From: Roseitranquillus sp963749675
GTDB taxonomy: Bacteria > Pseudomonadota > Alphaproteobacteria > Rhodobacterales > Rhodobacteraceae
DNA: 64,000 nt
Assembly: GCA_963749675.1 (NCBI GenBank)
Contig: CAVVNT010000001.1
Coordinates: 744,001 to 808,000 of the forward strand
Reading direction: 5' to 3'
Under the pieces are notes generated by a model. That model ran no database searches and was not told where the DNA came from. It worked only from the letters and a program-made list of their open reading frames with translations. Both the position numbers and the translations under genes were made by a program. Numbering within the stretch: the first letter of the stretch is position 1; every line of letters starts with the position of its first letter. Shown here piece by piece: positions 51,855 through 61,097 of this stretch.

Positions 51855-52892
51855 ATGACTGAATTCTTTCAGACCGGCTTGGGGATTGCGCTGATCATTC
51901 TCGCGCAAAGCCTCTTTCTCGTCGTCTCGCTGCTGATGAGCCTGGCGGTGCTGCTATATGCCGACCGCAAGATCTGGGCGGCGGTCCAGCTCAGGAAGGG
52001 GCCGAACGTCGTCGGCGCATTCGGCCTGCTGCAGAGCTTCGCGGACTTCTTCAAGTATGCGCTGAAGGAGATCGTGGTTCCGGCCGGGGCGGACAAGGCG
52101 GTCTATTTCCTCGCGCCGATGGCCTCGTTCGTGTTGGCGATCATGCTGTGGGCGGTGGTGCCCTTCGGCGAGAACCGGGTGCTGGCCGACCTGAATGTCG
52201 GGATCCTCTACATCTTCGCGATCTCGTCGCTCGAGGTTTACGGCGTCATCATGGGCGGCTGGGCCTCGAACTCGAAATATCCGTTCCTCGGCTCTCTGCG
52301 CTCGGCGGCCCAGATGATCAGCTACGAGGTCTCGATCGGCCTGATCCTCATCGGCGTCATCATATCCACCGGCTCTCTCAACCTCGGGGATATCGTTCGT
52401 GCGCAGGAAGGCGGGCTTGGCCTTCTCAACTGGTACTGGCTGCCGCACCTGCCGATGGTCGTGCTGTTCTTCGTGTCTTCGCTGGCCGAGACCAATCGCC
52501 CGCCCTTCGACCTGCCGGAGGCAGAATTGGAACTGGTCGCCGGCTACCAGGTCGAATATTCGTCGACGCCGTTCCTGCTCTTCATGATCGGCGAATACGC
52601 CGCGATCGTGTTCATGTGCGCCATCATCTCGGTGATCTTCTTCGGCGGATGGCTGAGCCCGGTTCCATTCCTGCCTGATGGCATGTTCTGGATGATCCTC
52701 AAGATGGCGGTGATGTTCTTCGTCTTCTCGATGGTCAAGGCCATCGTGCCGCGCTACCGCTACGACCAGTTGATGCGGATCGGCTGGAAGGTTTTCCTGC
52801 CGTTCAGCCTCGGCTGGGTCGTGCTGGTGGCCTTCATCGCGCATTTCGAATTGCTCGGCGGCTTCTACGTCCGCTGGGCGGTGGGAGGCTAG
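51855..52892 (+). CDS. nuoH: NADH-quinone oxidoreductase subunit H
   Basis: A 345-residue membrane subunit with about eight helices that contacts the quinone site. The signatures YADRKIWAAVQLRKGPNVVG, SSLEVYGVIMGGWASNSKYP, SAAQMISYEVSIG and ETNRPPFDLPEAE are present. The ATG at 51855 aligns with the family start; a GTG at 51843 in the same frame is possible. Neither has a strong ribosome-binding site. It is separated from the nuoG stop by 114 bases with no gene evident. Confidence 0.97.
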   Translation: MTEFFQTGLGIALIILAQSLFLVVSLLMSLAVLLYADRKIWAAVQLRKGPNVVGAFGLLQSFADFFKYALKEIVVPAGADKAVYFLAPMASFVLAIMLWAVVPFGENRVLADLNVGILYIFAISSLEVYGVIMGGWASNSKYPFLGSLRSAAQMISYEVSIGLILIGVIISTGSLNLGDIVRAQEGGLGLLNWYWLPHLPMVVLFFVSSLAETNRPPFDLPEAELELVAGYQVEYSSTPFLLFMIGEYAAIVFMCAIISVIFFGGWLSPVPFLPDGMFWMILKMAVMFFVFSMVKAIVPRYRYDQLMRIGWKVFLPFSLGWVVLVAFIAHFELLGGFYVRWAVGG

Positions 52893-52896
52893 GCTC

Positions 52897-53391
52897 ATGG
52901 CGAACATCGACTACATGCGCGCGGCCAAGTACTTTCTGCTGTCCGACTTCCTCAAGGGGTTCGGGTTGGGGCTGAAGTACTTCTTCAAGCCGAAGGCGAC
53001 GGTGAACTATCCGCACGAGAAGGGGCCTCTCAGCCCGCGTTTCCGGGGCGAGCACGCGCTGAGGCGCTATCCCAACGGCGAGGAGCGCTGCATCGCCTGC
53101 AAGCTTTGCGAGGCGATCTGCCCCGCGCAGGCGATCACCATCGATGCCGAGCCGCGCGCCGACGGCAGCCGGCGCACCACGCGCTACGACATCGACATGA
53201 CGAAATGCATCTACTGCGGGTTCTGCCAGGAGGCCTGCCCGGTCGACGCGATCGTCGAAGGGCCGAACTTCGAGTTCTCCACCGAGACGCGGGAGGAACT
53301 CTACTACAACAAGGAGAAGCTTCTCGAGAACGGTGACCGATGGGAGGCCGAGATCGCCCGCAACCTCGAACTCGACGCGCCGTACCGATGA
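52897..53391 (+). CDS. nuoI: NADH-quinone oxidoreductase subunit I
   Basis: A 164-residue ferredoxin-like subunit with two 4Fe-4S clusters, ligated by CIACKLCEAICP and CIYCGFCQEACP. An N-terminal amphipathic helix (AAKYFLLSDFLKGFGLGLKY) rests on the membrane, and PVDAIVEGPNFEFSTE follows the second cluster. It lies four bases after nuoH and overlaps nuoJ by four. It relays electrons to NuoB. Confidence 0.98.
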   Translation: MANIDYMRAAKYFLLSDFLKGFGLGLKYFFKPKATVNYPHEKGPLSPRFRGEHALRRYPNGEERCIACKLCEAICPAQAITIDAEPRADGSRRTTRYDIDMTKCIYCGFCQEACPVDAIVEGPNFEFSTETREELYYNKEKLLENGDRWEAEIARNLELDAPYR

Positions 53392-53990
53392 TTGCGGTCG
53401 CGTTCTACTTATTCGCGGTGCTGACCGTGACTGCCGGCCTCTTCGTCGTGCTGGCGCGCAGTCCGGTACATTCCGTCCTCTGGCTGATCCTGGCATTCCT
53501 GTCGTCCGCGGGCCTCTTCATCCTGGTCGGAGCCGAATTCGTGGCTCTGCTGCTCGTCATCGTCTACGTCGGCGCCGTTGCGGTTCTGTTCCTTTTCGTG
53601 GTCATGATGCTCGACGTCGATTTCACCGAACTCAAGGCGGAGATGACGAGGTACCTTCCGGTCGGCCTGCTGATTGGGGTCGTTATCCTGATGCAGCTCG
53701 CCATCGCCTTTGGCGTCTGGGACTACTCCGAGGGAATCGAGGGCCGCATCGCTGCCGCGCGCGTCGGCGAGGTCCAGAACACGCGGGCCCTCGGCGTGCT
53801 TCTCTACGATCGGTATTTCGTCTTGTTTCAGCTCGCGGGGCTGATCCTGCTGGTCGCGATGATCGGCGCGATCGTGCTGACGCTGCGCCATCGCGCCTGG
53901 GTCAAGCGCCAGGATGTCCTGCAGCAGATGTGGCGCGATCCCGCGAAGGCGATGGAACTGAAGGACGTCAAATCGGGGCAGGGTCTCTAG
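53388..53990 (+). CDS. nuoJ: NADH-quinone oxidoreductase subunit J
   Basis: A 200-residue membrane subunit with five helices. The conserved EFVALLLVIVYVGAVAVLFL segment containing the pi-bulge helix used in coupling, and VVMMLDVDF following it, identify it. The ATG overlaps the nuoI stop (ATGA). A 191-base gap before nuoK contains the 24-residue frame described separately. Confidence 0.97.
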   Translation: MIAVAFYLFAVLTVTAGLFVVLARSPVHSVLWLILAFLSSAGLFILVGAEFVALLLVIVYVGAVAVLFLFVVMMLDVDFTELKAEMTRYLPVGLLIGVVILMQLAIAFGVWDYSEGIEGRIAAARVGEVQNTRALGVLLYDRYFVLFQLAGLILLVAMIGAIVLTLRHRAWVKRQDVLQQMWRDPAKAMELKDVKSGQGL

Positions 53991-54023
53991 AAGACCACGA
54001 GGTGAATACGGGAAAGCCAACCA

Positions 54024-54098
54024 ATGTCGCGCAATACGATCATCATCGTGGCGATCGTGGTCGTCCTGATCCTGATCTTCGGTTTCGGCTTCGGCTGA
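54024..54098 (+). CDS. Possible 24-residue transmembrane microprotein between nuoJ and nuoK
   Basis: An ATG at 54024 opens a 24-codon frame ending in TGA at 54096-54098. The product is Met-Ser-Arg-Asn-Thr followed by one continuous hydrophobic helix of Ile/Val/Leu (about residues 6-19) and a Phe-Gly repeat ending GFGFG. It has the N-terminal Arg and length of a single-span small membrane protein. A GGGAAAG lies about ten bases upstream. There are known cases of tiny subunits in respiratory complexes, but this one was not matched to any. Confidence 0.45.
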   Translation: MSRNTIIIVAIVVVLILIFGFGFG

Positions 54099-54181
54099 GC
54101 CCGGGAACGCAGGTCGAGGCGGTGTGAACGTCGTAGGAGCGGACGGCCCCGAAACGGGTTCGAGGAAGGACGGAGGCAGGT

Positions 54182-54487
54182 ATGATCGGGATTGAGCACT
54201 ACTTGACGGTCGCGGCGGCGCTCTTCGTCATCGGCATCTTCGGGCTCTTCCTCAACCGCAAGAACATCATCGTCATGTTGATGTCGATCGAGTTGATGCT
54301 GCTTGCGGTGAACATCAACTTCGTCGCCTTCTCTGCCTTTCTCGGCGATCTGGTCGGTCAGATCTTCACGCTCTTCGTCCTGACGGTCGCAGCGGCCGAG
54401 GCCGCGATCGGGCTCGCCATCCTCGTCTGCTTCTTCCGAAATCGCGGCACGATCGACGTCGAAGACATCAACATGATGAAGGGCTGA
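54182..54487 (+). CDS. nuoK: NADH-quinone oxidoreductase subunit K
   Basis: A 101-residue subunit with three membrane helices. GIFGLFLNRKNIIVMLMSIELMLLAVNIN carries the conserved Glu of the second helix needed for proton transfer, and AAAEAAIGLAILVCFFR carries the second. GGAGGCAGGT precedes the ATG. nuoL begins four bases after its stop. Confidence 0.98.
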   Translation: MIGIEHYLTVAAALFVIGIFGLFLNRKNIIVMLMSIELMLLAVNINFVAFSAFLGDLVGQIFTLFVLTVAAAEAAIGLAILVCFFRNRGTIDVEDINMMKG

Positions 54488-54491
54488 CGAC

Positions 54492-56637
54492 GTGGAGACG
54501 ATCATCCTTTTCGCTCCGCTCGTCGGGGCGTTGGTTTGCGGCTTCGGCTGGCGCCTGCTGGGCGAGAAGCCGGCTCAATGGACGGCGACGGGCCTGCTGT
54601 TCCTCGCGTGCCTCCTGTCGTGGATCGTGTTCTTTGCCTTCGACGGCGAGACGCGGCAGATCGACATCCTGCGTTGGATCGAGTCGGGTAGCCTGTCGGC
54701 GGAGTGGGCGATCCGCCTCGACCGGCTGACGGCGATCATGCTGATCGTCATCACCACGGTCTCTGCGCTCGTGCACCTCTACAGCTTCGGCTACATGGCG
54801 CACGACGAGAACTTCCGCGAGGGCGAGAGCTACCGGCCGCGCTTCTTCGCGTACCTGTCGTTCTTCACCTTCGCGATGCTGGCGCTGGTGACAGCGGACA
54901 ACCTGGTCCAGATGTTCTTCGGCTGGGAGGGTGTGGGCCTCGCCTCGTACCTTCTGATCGGATTCTACTACCGCAAGCCCACCGCGAACGCGGCGGCGAT
55001 AAAGGCGTTCGTCGTCAACCGCGTGGGCGACTTCGGGTTCGCCCTCGGGATCTTCGCGCTGTTCTTCCTGGTCGAACTCGGTCCGCTTCGACCAGATCTT
55101 CGCGGCAATGCCGGATCTAGCGGAGCAGAGGATCTCGTTCCTGTGGATGGAGGTGAATGCAGTCGAGCTGATATCGGTCCTGCTCTTCATCGGTGCGATG
55201 GGCAAGTCGGCCCAGCTCTTCCTGCACACCTGGCTGCCCGACGCGATGGAAGGCCCGACGCCAGTCTCAGCCCTGATCCACGCCGCGACGATGGTGACCG
55301 CGGGCGTGTTCCTGGTCTGCCGCATGTCGCCGGTGATCGAGTACGCCCCGCATGCCAAGACCTTCATCGTGCTGATCGGCGCCTCGACGGCTTTCTTCGC
55401 GGCGACGGTGGGCCTGGTACAGAACGACATCAAGCGGGTGATCGCGTACTCCACCTGCTCGCAGCTCGGCTACATGTTCGTGGCGGCGGGCGTCGGCGTC
55501 TACTCGTCGGCGATGTTCCACCTCTTCACGCATGCCTTCTTCAAGGCACTCCTCTTCCTCTGCGCCGGCTCGGTCATCCACGCGATGCACCACGAGCAGG
55601 ACATGCGGAAATACGGTGGGCTCAGGCACAAGATCCCGTACACGTTCTGGGCGATGGTGATCGGTACGCTGGCCATCACCGGGGTCGGAATCCCGCTGAC
55701 GCATATCGGCTTCGCCGGGTTCCTGTCCAAGGACGCGATCATCGAGAGCGCGTGGGGGGCGCGTACCGGCGCCGGGGTCTTCGCCTTCTGGCTGCTCGTG
55801 ATCGCGGCGGCGATGACGGCGTTCTATTCCTGGCGGCTGATCTTCATGACGTTCTTCGGTGCCCCGAAAGGCCCACGCAAGACCTACGATCACGCACACG
55901 AGAGCCCGATGACAATGCTGGTTCCGCTCGGCGTCCTCGCGGCGGGCTCGATACTGGCCGGCATGCTCTGGTTCGGCAGCTTCTTCGGCGACCATGAGGA
56001 CGTGTCGGACTTCTTTGGCATCCCGGTCGCCGAGGCCACCCACGGCGCGGAGGCTGCGGGCGAGGGCGAAGGCGTCGTCGCCGCGCTCGAGGAAGAGGCG
56101 GCGGGCGACGAGTTCCAGGCGGCCGAGGCGTTGACCGAGCCGGAGGCCGAGCCGAGCGAGCACGAGGCATTCGCGGCCGCGGCGCCCGGGCAGGGGGCCA
56201 TCCACATGGCGCCCGGCAACGAGGTCCTCGACAACGCGCACCACTCGCCGCTCTGGGTCGCGGTGTCGCCGTTCGTCGCGATGTTGTTCGGCACGGGCCT
56301 CGCCTGGGTGATGTACATCCGCCAGCCCGATCTGCCCCGCCGCGTGGCCGAAACTCAGCGGCCGCTATACCGGTTCCTGCTCAACAAGTGGTACTTCGAC
56401 GAGATCTACGACGCGATCTTCGTCCGGCCGACCAAGAGGCTCGGCGCGTTCCTCTGGCGCCGCGGTGACGGCAACGTCATCGACGGTGGCATAAACGGCC
56501 TTGCGATGGGCGTCGTACCGTACTTCACCCGCCTCGCCGGGCGGGCGCAGTCCGGATACCTCTTCCATTACGTCTTCGCGATCGTCATCGGGCTTGCCGT
56601 ACTGATCACGTGGATGACGATCTGGGGAGGTGCGTGA
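54492..56637 (+). CDS. nuoL: NADH-quinone oxidoreductase subunit L, interrupted by a +1 frameshift
   Basis: The distal antiporter-like subunit with long lateral helix, starting at GTG 54492. Homology runs to ALFFLV at 55073; the text then reads GTCGAACTCGG where GTCGACTCGG would keep frame. It continues in the next frame through SVRFDQIFAAMPDL, MGKSAQLFLHTWLPDAMEGPTPVSAL and the C-terminal helices. Removing one A yields 714 residues, the expected length. An acidic Glu/Ala-rich insertion (about 56030-56200) lies between late helices, probably a flexible loop. As written neither frame would give a working subunit. Confidence 0.94.
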
Positions 56638-58178
56638 TGACGAATTTGCTCTCCATCATCATCTTCCTTCCGCTCGTCGCCGCGGCGATCCTGGCTCTGT
56701 TCCTCCGCGGCGAGGACGAGGCGGCGCAGCGCAATGCTAGGTGGCTTGCGATGATCGCGACCTCCGCCACGTTCATCGTCTCTCTGGCACTACTCTTCCA
56801 GTTCGACCCGCAGAACACGGACTTTCAGTTCGTGGAGGAGCGGCCGTGGATCCTCGGCCTGACCTACAAGCTCGGCGTTGACGGGATCAGCGTGCTCTTC
56901 GTCATGCTGACGACGTTCCTGATGCCGATCACGATCGCTGCGTGCTGGAACGTCAGGACGCGCGTCAAGGAGTACATGATCGCATTCCTGGTGCTCGAGA
57001 CGCTGATGCTGGGCGTCTTTTGCGCACTCGACCTGGTGCTCTTCTATCTCTTCTTCGAGGGCGGCCTGATCCCGATGTTCCTGATCATCGGAATCTGGGG
57101 CGGCAAGAACCGGATCTACGCGGCGTTCAAGTTCTTCCTGTACACGTTCCTCGGCTCGGTCCTGATGCTGGTCGCGATGATCGCGATGGCTGTCGAGGCC
57201 GGCACGACCGACATTCCCGCGCTGCTCGCGCACGAGTTCCCCTCCGTCGCGATCCCGTTCCTGGGCTTCGAGATCGCGGGCGGGTTCCAGACGCTGCTCT
57301 GGATCGCGTTCTTCGCGTCCTTCGCGGTCAAGATGCCGATGTGGCCGGTGCATACCTGGCTTCCCGACGCGCACGTGCAGGCGCCCACGGCAGGATCGGT
57401 GGTGCTGGCGGCGATCCTGTTGAAGATGGGCGGGTACGGGTTCCTGCGCTTCAGCCTGCCGATGTTCCCCGTCGCCTCTGACCTGCTGGCGCCGTTCGTG
57501 CTGTGGCTGAGCGTGATTGCGATCGTCTACACGTCGCTCGTCGCCCTGATGCAGGAGGACATGAAGAAGCTGATCGCGTACTCGTCCGTGGCGCATATGG
57601 GCTACGTCACTGCGGGCATCTTCGTGGCGAACCAGCAAGGCCTCGACGGGGCGATCTTCCAGATGCTCAGCCACGGCTTCGTCTCGGGCGCGCTCTTCCT
57701 CTGCGTCGGCGTGATCTACGACCGAATGCACACACGGGAGATCGACGCGTACGGTGGCCTCGTGAACAGAATGCCGGCCTACGCGGCCGTCTTCATGCTG
57801 TTCACAATGGCGAACGTCGGTCTGCCGGGGACCAGCGGCTTCGTGGGCGAGTTCCTGACCCTGATGGGGATGTTCCAGTTCAACACGTGGATCGCCTTCG
57901 TCGCGACGACGGGCGTGATCCTCTCTGCCGCATATGCGCTCTGGCTTTACCGGAGGGTCTTGCTGGGCGATCTCATCAAGGAGTCGCTGCGCGGGATCAC
58001 CGACATGGATCGCCGCGAGAAGGCGATCTTCGCGCCACTTGTCGTGATGACCCTCCTGCTCGGCGTCTATCCGAGCCTCGTGACCGATATCATCGGTCCT
58101 TCTGTCGAGGCTTTGCTCGACGACCACCAGACCGCCCTCCTGGAGGCCGGAGCGACGATGCTAGCGGAGGCCGAATGA
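56637..58178 (+). CDS. nuoM: NADH-quinone oxidoreductase subunit M
   Basis: A 513-residue antiporter-like membrane subunit with about 14 helices. FEGGLIPMFLIIGIWG, KMPMWPVHTWLPDAHVQAPT and the YSSVAHMGYVTAG segment hold the conserved Glu, Lys and His of the proton channel. The ATG shares a base with the nuoL stop (TGATG) and its end overlaps nuoN by four bases. Confidence 0.97.
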   Translation: MTNLLSIIIFLPLVAAAILALFLRGEDEAAQRNARWLAMIATSATFIVSLALLFQFDPQNTDFQFVEERPWILGLTYKLGVDGISVLFVMLTTFLMPITIAACWNVRTRVKEYMIAFLVLETLMLGVFCALDLVLFYLFFEGGLIPMFLIIGIWGGKNRIYAAFKFFLYTFLGSVLMLVAMIAMAVEAGTTDIPALLAHEFPSVAIPFLGFEIAGGFQTLLWIAFFASFAVKMPMWPVHTWLPDAHVQAPTAGSVVLAAILLKMGGYGFLRFSLPMFPVASDLLAPFVLWLSVIAIVYTSLVALMQEDMKKLIAYSSVAHMGYVTAGIFVANQQGLDGAIFQMLSHGFVSGALFLCVGVIYDRMHTREIDAYGGLVNRMPAYAAVFMLFTMANVGLPGTSGFVGEFLTLMGMFQFNTWIAFVATTGVILSAAYALWLYRRVLLGDLIKESLRGITDMDRREKAIFAPLVVMTLLLGVYPSLVTDIIGPSVEALLDDHQTALLEAGATMLAEAE

Positions 58179-59609
58179 GCGCCGATCTCTCTCAGAATCC
58201 TTCCCGAGATCGTTCTGTCGATCTATGCCATGCTCGCACTCCTCGTCGCGGTCTATGGCCGCAAGGACGAGTGGGCCTCGGTGCTGGTCTGGACGACCTC
58301 GGCGATTTTTGCAGTGTTCGGGCTCTGGATCGCCATCTCCGGGCCGGATGGCGTCGCATTCACCGGGATGATAGTCAACGATGCCTTCGCGCGCTTCGCG
58401 AAGGTCACGATCCTGCTTTCGGCATCCGCGATCCTGCTGATGTCCGAGGGGTACATGGCGCGGCGCGGGTTGCTGAGGTTCGAGTATCCCATCCTCATCA
58501 CGCTGGCCTGCGTCGGGATGATGGTGATGGTCTCGGCAGGCGATCTGATTGCTCTCTACATGGGGCTCGAGTTGCAGTCGTTGTCGCTCTACGTGGTGGC
58601 CGCGATAAGGCGCGACAGCGCCAAGTCAACCGAAGCCGGCCTGAAGTACTTCGTCCTCGGCGCCCTCTCGTCGGGTCTGCTCCTGTACGGCGCTTCGCTC
58701 GTTTACGGCTTTGCCGGGACGACGCTGTTCACGGGCGTGATCGAGGCCGCAGGCGAGGGGCGCATTTCGCTCGGCCTTCTGTTCGGCCTCGTCTTCGTCA
58801 GCGCCGGCATGGCGTTCAAGGTGTCCGCCGCGCCGTTCCATATGTGGACGCCAGACGTCTATGAGGGGTCACCGACGCCGGTCACGGCGTTCTTTGCCAC
58901 CGCGCCCAAGATGGCGGCGATGGGAATGTTCGCGCGTGTCCTGTACGACGCGTTCGGCGGCGTGGTGGCGGACTGGCAGCAAATCCTCGCGCTGCTTTCG
59001 GTCGCCTCGATGTTCGTGGGCGGCGTTGCGGCGATAGGCCAGAGGAACATCAAGCGACTGATGGCGTACTCGTCAATCGCGCACATGGGGTACGCGCTCA
59101 TGGGACTTGCCGCCGGGACGACCTTCGGCGTCCAGGCGATGCTCGTCTACATGTCCATCTATGTCGTCATGAACGTCGGAACCTTCGCCTTCATCCTGTC
59201 GATGGAGCGCGACGGTGCGCCCGTGACGGACATCCGTGCGCTGAACATGTACTCCGACGCGGAGCCCTTGCGGGCGCTCGCGATGCTCGTTTTGCTCTTC
59301 AGTCTGGCGGGAGTTCCTCCGCTCGTCGGATTCTTCGCGAAGTACTACGTCCTCGCCGCGGCGGTGCAGGGCGGCCTGACATGGCTCGCCGTCTTGGGCG
59401 TCATCGCTGCCGTGATCAATGCCTTCTACTACCTCCGCATCGTGTTCTACATGTATTTCGGAGAGGCTGGCGAAGGGATCGAGACCGGCCGCTCGCCGAT
59501 TCTCTGGGGGTTTCTGGTCGCGTCGGCTGCCGTGATGGTGCTTGGTGTGATAAACCTCTTCGGGGTCGAGGCGATGGCCGAAGCCGCGGCGATCTCCCTT
59601 GTCCAGTAG
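58175..59609 (+). CDS. nuoN: NADH-quinone oxidoreductase subunit N, interrupted by a +1 frameshift near its start
   Basis: The third antiporter-like subunit. The ATG at 58175 overlaps the nuoM stop by four bases and codes MSADLSQ. The text then reads CAGAATCCTT (58193-58202) where CAGATCCTT would keep frame and give ILPEIVLSIYAMLALLVAVYG, the expected first helix. From there homology is continuous (SAAPFHMWTPDVYEGSPTPV, LMAYSSIAHMGYALMG). Removing one A gives 477 residues. Without the correction the longest frame starts at 58230, missing about 17 residues of the first helix, so a shortened protein could still be made if a start there were used. Confidence 0.94.
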
Positions 59610-60315
59610 CTGGCCCCCGGGGGTCGCGCGGGTCATCCTCGACAAGACCGAGAGCACGAATGCCGAGGCGCTCTGCGCCGAGCCGCCAACCTGGATCTGC
59701 GCGCATGTCCAGACGATGGCGCGCGGGCGGCGGGGCCGCCGCTGGTGCATGCCGCGCGGAAACTTCGCCGCGAGCTTCGCGCTGCGCCCAGACTTGCCGC
59801 CAGATCGCGCGGCGCTCTACTCGTTCGTGGCCTCGTTGGCGATCCACGATGTCCTTTCAGAACTGACCGACCGCCGGATCGAACTGAAATGGCCGAACGA
59901 CGTCCTGCTCGACGGGGGCAAGGTGGCCGGCATCCTGCTCGAGAGTTCGGGTTCTTCGGCCGGTCTTGAGCGGCTGGTGGTCGGTATCGGCGTCAACCTC
60001 GTCGGCGTACCGGGCACGACGGAGGAGGGAGCCGTACCGCCCATCGCGCTTGGCATCGACATGAGTCCGGAGACCTTCCTCGACATTCTGGCGCCGGCCT
60101 TCGCGTCGCGGGAGGCGGCGTTTCGCGCCGAGGGGTTCGGCGCGATCCGGGCGGCGTGGCTGGCACGCGCCGCACGCCTCGGCCAGCCAATCGTTGCGCG
60201 CACCGGGCACGAGAGCCGCGCAGGGCTCTTTCAGGACGTCGACCCGAGCGGGGCGCTGGTCCTGGCAACCGCAGGCGGCAGCATGTCGGTCGCCGCGGCC
60301 GACGTCTTCTTCTGA
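59599..60315 (+). CDS. birA: Biotin-[acetyl-CoA-carboxylase] ligase
   Basis: A 238-residue biotin protein ligase without the N-terminal DNA-binding domain, so not a repressor. The ligase core is recognisable: ESTNAEA, a biotin-binding loop ARGRRGRRWCMPRGNFAAS, and the KWPNDVLLDGGKVAGIL lysine segment. It appears to start at TTG 59599, overlapping nuoN by 11 bases, as the homologous N-terminus WPPGVARVILDKTEST requires. It would attach biotin to acetyl-CoA carboxylase and to the methylcrotonyl-CoA carboxylase encoded in this window. Confidence 0.92.
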   Translation: MSSSWPPGVARVILDKTESTNAEALCAEPPTWICAHVQTMARGRRGRRWCMPRGNFAASFALRPDLPPDRAALYSFVASLAIHDVLSELTDRRIELKWPNDVLLDGGKVAGILLESSGSSAGLERLVVGIGVNLVGVPGTTEEGAVPPIALGIDMSPETFLDILAPAFASREAAFRAEGFGAIRAAWLARAARLGQPIVARTGHESRAGLFQDVDPSGALVLATAGGSMSVAAADVFF

Positions 60316-60323
60316 GGCCGGCG

Positions 60324-61097
60324 ATGTTGCTTTGCATCGATGTCGGGAACACGAACAGCGTCTTTGCGATCTGGGACGGGACGCAGTTCCTCGCCACATG
60401 GCGCGCCTCGACCGCACCTCAGCGGACGGCGGACCAATACTATGTCTGGTTGCGAACGCTGATGAGCCTGCACAACATCGACGTCCCGATCGACGAGGTA
60501 ATCGTGTCATCGACAGTGCCTCGGGTCGTCTTCAACCTTCGCGTACTCTGCAACCGGTACTTCGACACCCGGCCGCTGGTCGTCGGCCGTCCCGACTGTC
60601 TGCTGCCGGCACAGCCGCGCGTCGATGCGGGAACCCAGGTCGGGCCCGATCGCCTCGTCAACACGGCCGGAGCGTATGATTGGCACGGCGGTGACCTCAT
60701 CGTCGTCGATTTCGGTACGGCAACGACCTTCGACGTGGTCGCCCGCGACGGCGCCTATGTTGGTGGGGTCATCGCGCCCGGAGTCAACCTCAGCCTGGAG
60801 GCGCTGCACCAGGCGGCGGCGGCGCTGCCGCATGTCGACGTCACGCGACCGCAATCGGTAATTGGCACCAACACCGTCGCCTGCATGCAGTCGGGAATCT
60901 TCTGGGGCTATGTCGGTCTCGTCCGTGGCATCTGCGATCGCGTCCAGGTGGAGTACGAAACGCCGATGAAGATCGTCGGAACTGGCGGTCTCGCGCCGCT
61001 CTTCGCGCAAGGCGACGTGCTGTTCGACACGATCCATGAAGACCTGACCATCCACGGCCTGACCGTGATCCACCGATACAACAGGGCCTCTGCATGA
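60324..61097 (+). CDS. coaX: Type III pantothenate kinase
   Basis: A 257-residue ASKHA-fold kinase catalysing the first step of coenzyme A synthesis. The phosphate-binding DVGNTNSVFAIWDG, the GPDRLVNTAGAY segment, and VVDFGTATTFDVV with the catalytic Asp are clear. The start at 60324 fits the family N-terminus MLLCIDVGNTN. It follows birA by eight bases and overlaps RNase J by four. The order nuoN-birA-coaX-rnj is familiar in alphaproteobacteria. Confidence 0.96.
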   Translation: MLLCIDVGNTNSVFAIWDGTQFLATWRASTAPQRTADQYYVWLRTLMSLHNIDVPIDEVIVSSTVPRVVFNLRVLCNRYFDTRPLVVGRPDCLLPAQPRVDAGTQVGPDRLVNTAGAYDWHGGDLIVVDFGTATTFDVVARDGAYVGGVIAPGVNLSLEALHQAAAALPHVDVTRPQSVIGTNTVACMQSGIFWGYVGLVRGICDRVQVEYETPMKIVGTGGLAPLFAQGDVLFDTIHEDLTIHGLTVIHRYNRASA

